Shown piece by piece: positions 21,488-29,873 of a stretch of 29,875 bases of DNA. The translations under genes and the position numbers were made by a program. This DNA comes from UBA2428 sp002343545 (GTDB lineage: Bacteria > Bdellovibrionota > UBA2428): assembly GCA_937952285.1 (NCBI GenBank), contig CALFZE010000092.1:1-29875 (forward strand). The letters run 5' to 3'. Position 1 is the first letter of the stretch. Every line of letters starts with the position of its first letter. The notes beneath the pieces were generated by a model. The model searched no databases. It worked only from the letters and a program-made list of their open reading frames with translations, and was not told where the DNA came from.

Positions 21488-24103
21488 CTAGATCCCGCCG
21501 CCGTCCAAGCTATCCCTCGCCGAGAGGACGGGGACGCGTCGAAGCTTCTGCCGTTGCTCGGGCGTCGCGCGGTCCCAGGCGCGGATCTTGAGGACCTGCG
21601 GGATCTCGCGGATGAGGCTCGCGCCGCCGTATTCGGGGCTGCGCGCGTAGAGATCGGCGATGATCTTGGCCGGTAGGAAATCCGGGTGGCCGTAGGCGTG
21701 GTCTTCGCTCAAATGCGAAGCGCGGAGACGCGCGGCCATGAAGCGCGCCACGAAACCCGCGACCGCGGGGCTGGCCATCGAGGTTCCCGAGAGACGCGCT
21801 TTCGGTGAGCTTTCGCGTGCGCAGCGCGAGACCGCGAGGGTGGATTGCGTGCTCGTCAGGAGCGTGTTCATCCAGCGGACCCAGAGCTCGAGCTTGAGGT
21901 CGGGAACCACCATCGACAAAGCCTCGGGAAAGGGCGGGAGTTTGGCCGCGAGTTCGTCGATGGAGATGCCGTTTTTGAGCGCCACCGGGGAAGGTATCGA
22001 GGGTTTGATCCCTTTGAGGTCTTCCTCGAGCAGCCGTTGTTGGATGCCCTCGCAGCTCGTGAGCTTGACCGGCGCGAGGACCTCTTCGCCGTAGGAGAGG
22101 ACGAAGGGGGTCTCCCCCAAAACGATGTTGGTGAATTCCGAGAGCTGCCCCATCTGTTTGAGGCTTCCCACGCAGAGGACGTTGTTGAGTCGGTTATTCG
22201 GAAGGGCCTCGACGCCTTCCGATGCGAAGAGGGGAGAGCGGAGGTCGCAAGGCAGGCCCGAGCGCGTGCGTCCGTCGAGCCAGGTTTTGCTGTTTCCGGC
22301 CGCCACCACGAAAAGGGTATGCGGCGCGTGCTCGAGCACGGTTTCGGCGACCGCGAACTTCAGCGACTCCGTGAAGAGGAAGCCCAAGTTTTCGTCGCCG
22401 CCGCGCCCGACCGGTTGCGAGACCGGTACCGTATCGGATTCCACGCCGAGGGACATATTGGCCACGAGGACCCGGTTCGCGCCCACGAGGCGGATGGCGC
22501 CGCGGATATCCTCGAAGAAGACGAGATTCAGGTAGAGGTCGTCGAGGTTTTCCTCGAGGTACTGGCGGACTTTGGCCACGGCGCCGCTCCCGGAGCCGAG
22601 GCCCGGAAACTTCTCGCGAAGCGTCTTGGCGACCGCGGGGTGTCGCATCCAGCGGTCGAAGATTTGGACGGAGTTATCGACGAGTTGCTTGGCGCGCTTC
22701 TCGACGACGGCGGTGCCGCTCGTCGTGACGCGGATGGGGATGATGTCGACGTGGGGCGATTGTCGGGCGACGATGCCGGCGACGTGGGTGCCGTGGACTT
22801 CCTCCGAGCTACCCGGATCGAGGTAGGGATGGAATCGTTTCCGGGCGTCACGGACGCGGGCGGGGTCGGAAATCCGGACGCGGGCGGGGTCTCCGCAAGC
22901 GAGGAGGGCGCCGACGTTCGTCGAGCGAAGGGCTTCGCGCGCGAGCTTCTCGGCTTCGGGCAGGACCGCGAGGGAGTTCTTGGCGCCGGTGCGTTGGCTC
23001 GTCGAGCGGCCTTGGCTCGCGACGAGCTCGAGGTAGCGACGCGCGCTCTTGAAGTGATCGGCGACGAGACGCTCCGCGCGGGCGGAGCGGGCGGCGGGCG
23101 CGAGACGAGCCCACTCCATGCGCTCACGCGGTTTCAGTTGGTGGCAGAAAAGTTGGGCGAGCGTGCGTTCCGGAAAATGGTCCGGGAAGTCGTGGGCCTG
23201 GGCGTACCACGCGCCGTGCAGCTTGGCCCCGGGGGTCGCGTCGTCGCCGTTCCGGGCGTCCTTGATGTCGTAATCGACGAAGGTGCGGTAAGCCGCGCGG
23301 TAGCCACTTTCCGATTCCCATTCCTTGAGCGTCTGTCGAACGAGATCGAGGAAAGCGTCCGCCCCGTCGACGTAGGCGAGGTAGCTGAGATGGTGGCTTT
23401 CCGATATCTCGCTGGCCATCTCCCACTGGGGAGCTTCGAGGGCGGCGGCGGCTTCGTCGCCCACTTCTTCGCGGAGGGCGAGGGAAAGCTTGGATCCCAT
23501 CATGAGGAGGCCGGCTTGCCGGTTGGTCTCGTACCGTTTCGGGTCAAAGAAGCCGTCTTCGAGGATGTAGTCGACGGCGGGAAGGGTGAGCGAGCGGGAG
23601 CCAAGTTTCGTGGCGAAGGGGGTCTTGGCGAGCCGCCGGTCCGCGCGGATACGACTCTGCAGGCGCGTGAGAAAGCTTCGGTTGAAATCGAGGAAGAGCG
23701 CGAGCCCGTCTTCGGACGCGCCCACGATGCGGCCGTCTTCGATCTTCTTGGCCCCGAAAGCGAGAAAGGACGGGGAGATGAGGCTTGGATGCGGGAAGGC
23801 GTCCGCGCCTTGGAAGTCCCAGCCCAGGCTCGGGTGGTTTTGCGGTCCGCGCGGGACGTGGCGCAAACGACCGCGGAGACTCGGGTGCAAATAGTCGACC
23901 CCGTTATCGATGACCGCCACGGCGACGCTGTTCGCGGTGGGCCGCGCGAGCGCGTTCGGCGGCACGGGCGGATTCGCGAGTTTGTCGAAAGCGGGCGGCA
24001 TCGTCTGACGGTCCGCGAAAAGGTCTTCGGCCCGCTGCGAGGGTTGGAGGCAAGCCCCGAGCGTGAGGAGCGCCAGCAGGCGAAGTGAAGACGGTTTTGG
24101 CAT
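21488..24103 (-). CDS. subtilisin-family (S8) serine protease lipoprotein with large insert
   Basis: 871 residues. Signal peptide with lipobox LGAC (Cys18), so probably anchored in the envelope. The catalytic triad is complete: Asp66 (AVAVIDNGVDYLHPSL), His437 (EVHGTHVAGIVA) and Ser775 (LSGTSMASPAVAGF), with oxyanion Asn604 (VVAAGNSKTW). Asp and His are 371 residues apart against about 32 in subtilisin; the insert (about 90-425) is mostly helical and charged, with no recognised domain. A second expansion lies between Asn604 and Ser775. Cys residues 320, 403, 619, 644, 684 and 761 may form disulfides. AAAGGA precedes ATG 24103 by 8 bases. It follows the DgcB-like gene by 51 bp on the same strand with no clear terminator between. 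Substrates are unknown. Confidence 0.93.
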   Translation of the reverse strand: MPKPSSLRLLALLTLGACLQPSQRAEDLFADRQTMPPAFDKLANPPVPPNALARPTANSVAVAVIDNGVDYLHPSLRGRLRHVPRGPQNHPSLGWDFQGADAFPHPSLISPSFLAFGAKKIEDGRIVGASEDGLALFLDFNRSFLTRLQSRIRADRRLAKTPFATKLGSRSLTLPAVDYILEDGFFDPKRYETNRQAGLLMMGSKLSLALREEVGDEAAAALEAPQWEMASEISESHHLSYLAYVDGADAFLDLVRQTLKEWESESGYRAAYRTFVDYDIKDARNGDDATPGAKLHGAWYAQAHDFPDHFPERTLAQLFCHQLKPRERMEWARLAPAARSARAERLVADHFKSARRYLELVASQGRSTSQRTGAKNSLAVLPEAEKLAREALRSTNVGALLACGDPARVRISDPARVRDARKRFHPYLDPGSSEEVHGTHVAGIVARQSPHVDIIPIRVTTSGTAVVEKRAKQLVDNSVQIFDRWMRHPAVAKTLREKFPGLGSGSGAVAKVRQYLEENLDDLYLNLVFFEDIRGAIRLVGANRVLVANMSLGVESDTVPVSQPVGRGGDENLGFLFTESLKFAVAETVLEHAPHTLFVVAAGNSKTWLDGRTRSGLPCDLRSPLFASEGVEALPNNRLNNVLCVGSLKQMGQLSEFTNIVLGETPFVLSYGEEVLAPVKLTSCEGIQQRLLEEDLKGIKPSIPSPVALKNGISIDELAAKLPPFPEALSMVVPDLKLELWVRWMNTLLTSTQSTLAVSRCARESSPKARLSGTSMASPAVAGFVARFMAARLRASHLSEDHAYGHPDFLPAKIIADLYARSPEYGGASLIREIPQVLKIRAWDRATPEQRQKLRRVPVLSARDSLDGGGI
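22851..22891. repeat. 17-bp direct repeat inside the subtilase gene
   Basis: The 17 bases at 22851-22867 recur exactly at 22875-22891, 24 bp (8 codons) apart. They encode DPARVRIS followed by DPARVRDA on the minus strand, near residues 405-420, a little upstream of His437. Looks like a recent in-frame slippage duplication in the insert. Confidence 0.85.
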
Positions 24104-24154
24104 CGGTGATCCTTTCGGTGTTGCGTCGACGAGTCGGATCGGAACGCGGCGAGG

Positions 24155-25135
24155 TCAGGGCGACAGGACTTTAAGGACGTGGCGGTTGCGTCCGCCTTTC
24201 TTGGCTTCGTAAAGGCACTCGTCGGCCCGCTGGTAGAGCTCCTCGCTCGGCAAGCTGTGCTTGGACGAGAGGAGCACGCACCCGAGCGAGACGGTGTACG
24301 AGATCTGGCGACCTTCGAAGAGGGTCGGTGTTTTCTCGACGTTCTTGCGAATGCGTTCGGCCAGCGTGGCGAGTCCCTCGGTGCCGTCACATCGGCCGAC
24401 GACGCCGAACTCCTCACCGCCGAGGCGCGCGATCGTGTCTTCGGCGCGGATGGAGGCCTCGACCTTACGGCAAAAATCCTTGAGGACCTGATCGCCGGCG
24501 GCGTGGCCGAAGTTGTCGTTGATCTTCTTGAAGAAGTCGATGTCCATGAGGATGAGGAAGAGCTCCGGACTGCTGCGCTGCTGGTGGCCGAGCTCGCGCC
24601 CGAGGATGTCCTCGAAGATGCGGCGGTTCGCGACGTTCGTGAGCGGGTCGCGCGTAGCCTTGTGGTAGACGTCGATCTGGGCCTTGCCCTCGGACTCCGT
24701 GACGAGCGTGAAGCGCAAGACGGCGTTGTCGCCGATCTGGATGCGATCTCCGTTCTTGAGCGGGGCGAGGCCTTCGACTTTTACGTCGTTGATGCGCGTG
24801 CCGTTCGTCGAGCCGAGGTCGCGGAGCTTGTAGGTGTCGCCCGACTCGTGCCAGATCTCGACGTGTTGCCGGGAGCAGCTGCGGTCGTGGAGCATGAGGC
24901 TGCAATCCCGACCGCGGCCCACGAGGAAACGCCCGGACGAGGGGATCTGGACGATCTTGCCCTGTTCGGGGCCGGCCGTGATTTGGACCAATGCGAGCAG
25001 GGAGCGCGGCGGGGCGAGGCCGTCGAGGGTCGCGATCCGCGTCTCTTCCCCCGTGCCGGACTGAGTAAATTCGGCCGGATGGGCCGAAGTCGGACCCGGA
25101 TTTTTCTTGTCATTCTGGCCAATATCCGACGACAT
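24155..25135 (-). CDS. dgcB: FHA-GGDEF diguanylate cyclase, DgcB-like
   Basis: 326 residues. A flexible N-terminal tail (1-45) carries several Thr. The FHA domain (about 65-140) has GRFLVGRGRDCSLMLHD, SCSRQHVEI and LRDLGSTNGTRIN, all phosphothreonine-binding signatures. The GGDEF domain starts at TRDPLTNVANRR (161-172), with the active-site motif GGEEF (239-243), and the c-di-GMP inhibitory I-site RxxD (Arg230-Asp233) stands five residues before it. It therefore should make c-di-GMP from GTP with product inhibition. The same domain order is found in Bdellovibrio DgcB, which is needed for prey invasion and whose FHA domain recognises its own phosphorylated N-terminal tail; the Thr-containing tail (TRIATLD at 32-38) fits that scheme. 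A GGGGGGA ribosome site precedes ATG 25135. Orthology is inferred from architecture alone. Confidence 0.93.
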   Translation of the reverse strand: MSSDIGQNDKKNPGPTSAHPAEFTQSGTGEETRIATLDGLAPPRSLLALVQITAGPEQGKIVQIPSSGRFLVGRGRDCSLMLHDRSCSRQHVEIWHESGDTYKLRDLGSTNGTRINDVKVEGLAPLKNGDRIQIGDNAVLRFTLVTESEGKAQIDVYHKATRDPLTNVANRRIFEDILGRELGHQQRSSPELFLILMDIDFFKKINDNFGHAAGDQVLKDFCRKVEASIRAEDTIARLGGEEFGVVGRCDGTEGLATLAERIRKNVEKTPTLFEGRQISYTVSLGCVLLSSKHSLPSEELYQRADECLYEAKKGGRNRHVLKVLSP

Positions 25136-25211
25136 GAGTTCCCCCCGCTTGAAAGCGTAGCATAATTAGGGATTGACGCTTTGCATATAAACCGGCAAAA
25201 GGTCTAGACGC

Positions 25212-26303
25212 ATGAATTTTAATGGAAATCTTGCCCTGCTCGGGCCCAAAGCTTTGGAATCGTGGCTCGCCGAACGGGGTCATCCGCGCTTCCGCGCCCG
25301 GCAACTTCTGCGCTGGATCTGGAAAGAGGGCGTCCTCGATCCGGACGCGATGTCCAATCTGAGCAAGGATTTCCGTCACCTGCTCAAGACGGACGCCCGC
25401 ATCGTGCTTCCGAAGATCCTGCACGCCCAAGAGTCCGAGGACGGCACGATCAAGTACCTGCTCCAGCTCGAAGACGGGAAGACGGTCGAGACCGTCTGGA
25501 TCCCGCGCGAAGACCAGGGCCGCGTGACCGTGTGCGTGTCGACCCAGGTCGGCTGCAAGATGGGTTGCACGTTCTGTCTGACCGCCCAGCAGCGCGTGGA
25601 GCGCGACCTCGAAGCCGGCGAGATCGCCGGGCAGCTGCTCGCGCTGCCGAACCGCAAGAAGATCACGAACGTCGTGCTCATGGGCATGGGCGAGCCCTTC
25701 GACAACTACGACAACGTCATGGGCGCGCTCGACCTCATGACGGACGGCGAGGCGCTCTTCCTGGGCACCCGCCGCATCACCGTCTCGACGTCGGGCCTCG
25801 TGCCGGCCATGCGCCGTTTCCTCTCGGAATCGAAGTGCCGGCTGGCCGTCTCGCTCAATGCGCCGAACGACGAGATCCGCAACCTCATCATGCCCATCAA
25901 CAAGGCCTATCCGCTCGCGGATCTCCTGGGCGCCCTGCGCGAGGTCAAGGACAAGCGCTTTCTCGTGACCTTCGAGTACATCCTCATCCGCGACGTCAAC
26001 GATCGGCCCGAGCACGCGCGCGAACTCGTGAAGCTCGTCAAGGGCATCCCCTGCAAGATGAACCTGCTTCTCTACAACGAGAACCCGCAGATTCCCTTCA
26101 AGCGTCCCGAGTGGGAGCGCGTCGACGCCTTCCAGAAGATCCTGAACGACTCGGGCATGCTGAGCTTCATCCGGACCTCGCGCGGTCGCGACATCTCGGC
26201 CGCCTGCGGTCAGCTCGCGAGCGAGCACAAGCGCCGCGACAACTCGTTCAAGCCGCCGCGTCTTTCGCCGACGCTGCTCGAAGGCGTCGCCGCGGGCGAA
26301 TGA
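25212..26303 (+). CDS. rlmN: dual-specificity 23S rRNA A2503 / tRNA A37 C2-methyltransferase
   Basis: 363 residues, radical-SAM enzyme methylating C2 of adenosine. The [4Fe-4S] motif is CKMGCTFC (Cys115, Cys119, Cys122). Cys108 (VTVCVSTQ) and Cys332 (SAACGQL) correspond to the two extra reactive cysteines of E. coli RlmN, with the same 7-residue spacing to the cluster. MGMGEPFDNYDNV and RITVSTSGLVPAM are further family motifs; IAQHAS-type substrate residues appear as VSLNAPNDEIRN. AAAAGG lies 9 bases before ATG 25212. Divergent from the DgcB-like gene over a 76-bp region. The stop overlaps the downstream methyltransferase gene (ATGA). Confidence 0.97.
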   Translation: MNFNGNLALLGPKALESWLAERGHPRFRARQLLRWIWKEGVLDPDAMSNLSKDFRHLLKTDARIVLPKILHAQESEDGTIKYLLQLEDGKTVETVWIPREDQGRVTVCVSTQVGCKMGCTFCLTAQQRVERDLEAGEIAGQLLALPNRKKITNVVLMGMGEPFDNYDNVMGALDLMTDGEALFLGTRRITVSTSGLVPAMRRFLSESKCRLAVSLNAPNDEIRNLIMPINKAYPLADLLGALREVKDKRFLVTFEYILIRDVNDRPEHARELVKLVKGIPCKMNLLLYNENPQIPFKRPEWERVDAFQKILNDSGMLSFIRTSRGRDISAACGQLASEHKRRDNSFKPPRLSPTLLEGVAAGE

Positions 26304-27484
26304 GCGCGATCGTTTCGGCGCCCGGCATCCGCTTCGAGGGCGCCGTCCGCAACCTTTCCTCCGAGGGGCTCGGCATCGTGAACGCGCCCGACGGGCTCGT
26401 CTTCTTCGTGAACGGCGCCTGGCCGGGCGACGAAGGTCTCTTCGAGGTCGAGACCCGCGGTCCGCGTTACGGCTATGCCCGTCTCGTCGAGCTGCGTCGG
26501 CCGTCACCGGAGCGGCGCGAGCCGCCTTGCCCCCACCAGGGCACCGAGGCCGGCCGCTGCGGCGGTTGCCCCTGGATGATCGCCGAGTATCCGGCGCAGG
26601 CGCGCGCGAAGGAACATCGCGTCCGCCACGCCTTCGAGCGCATGCGGCTCGATCCCGAGACGAGCGGCTTCCGCCCGATCTGGGCCGCGCCGAGCGAGCT
26701 CGGCTACCGCAACCGCGCCCAGTTCAAGTCCGACGGCGAACGTCTGGGCTTCGTGAGCGAGGGGCGCCACGAGATCGCCGACATCGAAGACTGCTACGTG
26801 CTGACGGCGCCGCTGCGCGATCGTTTTCGCGCGCTACGCGGGCGGCTCCCGAACCCGGCTTGGCGCCCGACGATTGATGCGCGAAAGTGGGTTTTCCTCG
26901 AGCTCGACGACGCGATGGCCGACGACGACGAACCGGAGCTCAACCGACGCCGCCCGTTCCGACAGGGAAACACGTCCCAGAACGAGCGGATGCGCGCTTG
27001 GGTCGCGGCGCGGCTCGCCGCGGCCCGCCCCGCGTCGCTGCTCGAGCTCTACTGCGGCTCCGGGAACTTTACCGAGCTCGCGGTGTCGGCGGGAGTGCCC
27101 GAGATCCTGGGCGTCGAGGTCGCGGCCCCCGCGCTGCGGGCCCTCGAGGCGCGCGCGTGGCCCGGCGTGCGCACGCTAGCCCGGGATCTCTCCGAGGCCT
27201 GGCACTTCACGCGGCTCGCCGGCGAGGTCGGCCGTCCCGACGTCCTCTTGCTCGACCCGCCGCGCGCGGGCGCGAAGGGGATCGAGCGTCTCGTCTCGCG
27301 TTCGGATTCCCTGCGCGAGATTCTCTACGTGTCTTGCGACGTCGCGACCTGGTCGCGCGACGTCTCGATGCTGGCCAAGGAAGGGTGGGAGCCTGTCGAG
27401 GTGCAGCCCCTCGATCTCTTCCCGCAGACCTTCCACGTGGAGGTCCTGAGTCGCCTCGAACGCCGTGCGACTCCGCCTACTTGA
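26300..27484 (+). CDS. TRAM-domain RNA m5U methyltransferase (RlmD/TrmA family)
   Basis: 394 residues. An N-terminal TRAM domain (about 10-65, AVRNLSSEGLGIV) is followed by a [4Fe-4S] ligand set Cys77, Cys87, Cys90 (GRCGGCPWM) and Cys165 (IEDCYVL). The SAM-binding Rossmann domain has LLELYCGSGNFTELAV, VLLLDPPRAG, the catalytic-Cys segment YVSCDVATWSRDVSML and the terminal base FHVEVLSRLER. It methylates uridine C5 in rRNA or tRNA; whether the target is U1939, U747 or tRNA U54 cannot be told. Start ATG 26300 overlaps the rlmN stop (ATGA), which selects it from a much longer open frame beginning inside rlmN. The 3' end overlaps the convergent exported-protein gene by 8 bp. Confidence 0.93.
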   Translation: MSAIVSAPGIRFEGAVRNLSSEGLGIVNAPDGLVFFVNGAWPGDEGLFEVETRGPRYGYARLVELRRPSPERREPPCPHQGTEAGRCGGCPWMIAEYPAQARAKEHRVRHAFERMRLDPETSGFRPIWAAPSELGYRNRAQFKSDGERLGFVSEGRHEIADIEDCYVLTAPLRDRFRALRGRLPNPAWRPTIDARKWVFLELDDAMADDDEPELNRRRPFRQGNTSQNERMRAWVAARLAAARPASLLELYCGSGNFTELAVSAGVPEILGVEVAAPALRALEARAWPGVRTLARDLSEAWHFTRLAGEVGRPDVLLLDPPRAGAKGIERLVSRSDSLREILYVSCDVATWSRDVSMLAKEGWEPVEVQPLDLFPQTFHVEVLSRLERRATPPT

Positions 27485-28214
27485 GCCAGGGAGATTCGAA
27501 GCGAACGACCCCATTGGGCAAAGGAATCTTCGTCGTGTCGATGATTTCGAGGAGCTTGAGGCCGGCCACGAACTCGACGCGATCGGGTCGGACGTCGATT
27601 TGCTGTACGCCCGTTTTCAGGAAAAGTTGGATGATTTCGTTGAGGGCGCCGTCTAGCTCGCGGGTGACCCTTCGACGGTCACGTGACTGCTGGTCCGTCT
27701 CCCGAATCCCGCCGCGGACGTCGGCGAAGACGCCCGCGCCGAAAAGCTGGTCGATCAGCAAAGAGGTTTCGCCCAAGGGCGCGATCGTGAGCGGAATCGG
27801 ATCGGGTTGGAAGCGAGAGTTGATGACGGAGTTGCGCTCGAAGTGGATGACCCGGAACATGTTCTGACGCGGGTCGTTCGCGAAGCGGAGGCAGACGTAA
27901 ACGAGCGAATCCTCCTTCGTTTTCATCGCGAGACCGAGTCCGGGGACCACGCGGAACATTCCGGAAGCGAGGTTCACGAAGCCATCGAGAATACCCAGGT
28001 TGCGCGTCTTTCCCGTCGCGGAATCCCACGCGATCGAGGCGTCGATCTCGCGGATGAGCAGGTTGATGGTCGAGCGCCGGTCGACCCGGAGCGCCTCGGC
28101 CTCGGCATTCAGGAAGTCCTTCGCCGTTTTCGTGCGCACGTCGAGGCATTCGCTTTGCGCGAGCGCGTTCGAAGCGAGGAACGTCGTGATAAGGATCGAG
28201 AAAACTCGTCTCAT
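27477..28214 (-). CDS. exported protein of unknown function (third of three)
   Basis: 245 residues with a clear Sec signal peptide, MRRVFSILITTFLASNALA before QSEC. The mature part has LLIREIDASIAWDSATGKTR, a Gly-rich hydrophobic stretch MFRVVPGLGLAMKT and several beta-rich segments (VYVCLRF, MFRVIHFERN), with two Cys. No known domain recognised. ATG 28214 overlaps the upstream stop by 4 bp, so it is translationally coupled to the 278-residue exported protein. Phrases such as IPLTIAPLGETSLLIDQLFG and GVQQIDVRPDRVEFV give the impression of an LPS-binding or lipid-binding beta protein, but this is not evidence. Confidence 0.82.
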   Translation of the reverse strand: MRRVFSILITTFLASNALAQSECLDVRTKTAKDFLNAEAEALRVDRRSTINLLIREIDASIAWDSATGKTRNLGILDGFVNLASGMFRVVPGLGLAMKTKEDSLVYVCLRFANDPRQNMFRVIHFERNSVINSRFQPDPIPLTIAPLGETSLLIDQLFGAGVFADVRGGIRETDQQSRDRRRVTRELDGALNEIIQLFLKTGVQQIDVRPDRVEFVAGLKLLEIIDTTKIPLPNGVVRFESPWLK

Positions 28215-29047
28215 GGCGCTTCCCCCGAGATCGCGGCTTCGGTTTCGTCGGCCTCGAGGGCCGCCCGAAGCTCGGCTTCTTCTTCGTTAGTACCCAGCAG
28301 TTCCTTGTCGCTCGGCTCCGGCGCGCCGTCGGGATAAAGTTCGCCCTGCATCCGGCCGCGAACCTCTTTCGAGTCTTTCAGGTTCCAGCTCGTCCGGTAG
28401 TCGAGCGTGAGGATCCGCAAATCGCTCCCGTCGGCCTCGGCCTTCTTGCGCAAGAAGTCGACGTGGCCGGCGAGGGTTTTTTCGGGGGTCGCGAAGGTCG
28501 ACATGACGACGCGGTCGGCATCGATCGACTGGAAGGGGCGTAGGACGCGGGCGTCGCCCTGTATCCGCACGTCGCCGACGGTCACGGCCGGTTCCACGTC
28601 GAGGATGAACTCGTTCTCGAGGTAATGTTTGAGGAAGCCCCGGATCTCCTTGACCCGGTAGTAGATTCCGAAGGCCCGGCGTTTCACCGTGCCGCGGTGG
28701 AGCTGGTACGTGTAGGGCCGCCACGTCATCTGCGCCCGGAACGTGCGCTTCGACGCGAGGCTCAGCACTTCGACGTCGACCGGGGTCGCGACGGAGTGGC
28801 GGTCGAAATCCCGAAGGGCTTGGAAGAGGCAATAGTTGATGCTCTCGGAGTCGGCCCGGTAGCGCTTGCCGTTCAGGCGGCAGCGCGTGATCTTGAGGCC
28901 GGCGTAAGTCTCGAGCTGCTTGGCCTGGTCGAGGCCGCGTCGCTCGATGATCTTCTGGATGACTTTCTGGACGGGGCCGGCCGCGGCCGGCGGCGTGAAT
29001 GCCGCCACGCTCAGCGCGGCCGCGAGAGAAAATCCCCAGTTCTTCAT
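28211..29047 (-). CDS. exported protein of unknown function (second of three)
   Basis: 278 residues with a Sec signal (MKNWGFSLAAALSVAAFTPP, then AAAG). The mature protein has a basic helical start (VQKVIQKIIERRG), a beta-rich middle (VDVEVLSLASKRTFRAQMTW, then EPAVTVGDVRIQGDARVLR) and an acidic, low-complexity C-terminus (EEEAELRAALEADETEAAIS). Two Cys (ITRCRLNG, INYCLFQAL) could pair in the periplasm. No domain recognised. GGGGG lies 7 bases before the ATG. Starts 31 bp after the first gene of the unit and overlaps the third. Confidence 0.82.
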   Translation of the reverse strand: MKNWGFSLAAALSVAAFTPPAAAGPVQKVIQKIIERRGLDQAKQLETYAGLKITRCRLNGKRYRADSESINYCLFQALRDFDRHSVATPVDVEVLSLASKRTFRAQMTWRPYTYQLHRGTVKRRAFGIYYRVKEIRGFLKHYLENEFILDVEPAVTVGDVRIQGDARVLRPFQSIDADRVVMSTFATPEKTLAGHVDFLRKKAEADGSDLRILTLDYRTSWNLKDSKEVRGRMQGELYPDGAPEPSDKELLGTNEEEAELRAALEADETEAAISGEAP

Positions 29048-29078
29048 GACGATGCCCCCAACCCCTTCTGTCGGTCGC

Positions 29079-29873
29079 CTAGTTCTTGATACGTACTTTG
29101 ACGTCGTACTTTTTCGTCTGCGGGTTGAATTTCGCGTCGAACGAGCAGATCTCGAGTGCTTCGAAGACTTCCTTCGGCGCTTGGTTGCCGGTCTTGATCG
29201 AGCTCGTCATGACGTCCGCCTCGCAATCGAGGCGGATGTCCGCGCCTAAGACGACCTTCGACTGGCCATTCTCGTCGGTGGCTTGTTCTTCGAACGCTTT
29301 CGCCGAGACTTCGGTCGAGAAGCTCAGCTTGCGAAGGCGGGCTTTGACCTTGGCCTCGAATTGGGCGTTCGAGTTCGGATTCTTGTCGACGCCAACGGCG
29401 ATCGCGAGGGCTTCGGGATTGGTGAAGGCAACGTCGCCCGTCACGACGATCGTATCCTGTTGGCGGTCGTTCGCGGCCGCGGCGTTCCGGGAGGCCCGGC
29501 GATCGGCGCGGGCATTCACGTCGATGAGTTGCCCGGCGACGCCGGCGCTCAGCCGGGGCTTGGAGCCCAGGTTACGCGAACCCTCGCTCGGCGCTTTGTC
29601 GCCGCCCATGTCGATGAGGATTTTGTCGAGCAACGGGATCTGCAGGGAAACGTGGCTGTCGTCCAGCGGGAAGCCCAGCGACGTATCGAAATTGAGATCG
29701 AACTTGAGTTTGCGGGCCGCGCCGATTTTCACGAGGAGTTCCTCGAGCACCTTCGCCATACGTTCTTCGTCGGCCTTCTTCTTGGCCTCGAGTTGAGCCG
29801 CGGTCGGAGCCGCGAAACTCGGAACGCTCGAAAAAACGAGGGCCATGGCGATGAGGTGGCGTTTCATATTCAT
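29079..29873 (-). CDS. exported protein of unknown function (first of three)
   Basis: 264 residues with a signal peptide (MNMKRHLIAMALVFSSVPSF followed by AAP), then a short charged helix (about 23-50, rich in Lys and Glu) and a long alternating, probably beta-rich mature region (LKFDLNFDTSLGFPLDD, SHVSLQIPLLDKILIDMGG, DTIVVTGDVAFTNPEALAIA, KYDVKVRIKN). The repeated alternation of polar and apolar residues suggests a lipid-transfer or beta-sandwich fold, but no family is recognised. The start is at the window edge; ATG 29867 is an alternative and the ribosome site is outside the window. Head of a three-gene minus-strand operon. Confidence 0.8.
   Translation of the reverse strand: MNMKRHLIAMALVFSSVPSFAAPTAAQLEAKKKADEERMAKVLEELLVKIGAARKLKFDLNFDTSLGFPLDDSHVSLQIPLLDKILIDMGGDKAPSEGSRNLGSKPRLSAGVAGQLIDVNARADRRASRNAAAANDRQQDTIVVTGDVAFTNPEALAIAVGVDKNPNSNAQFEAKVKARLRKLSFSTEVSAKAFEEQATDENGQSKVVLGADIRLDCEADVMTSSIKTGNQAPKEVFEALEICSFDAKFNPQTKKYDVKVRIKN

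Noticed and set aside
21845..24088. 747-residue open frame on the plus strand opposite the subtilase gene
   Set aside because: Shadow of GC-rich codon use: Arg/Glu/Val-rich composition with no motif, while the opposite strand carries a complete catalytic triad and lipobox.
25262..26299. In-frame upstream extension of the m5U methyltransferase
   Set aside because: It lies entirely within rlmN in another frame; the TRAM domain begins just after ATG 26300, which overlaps the rlmN stop.
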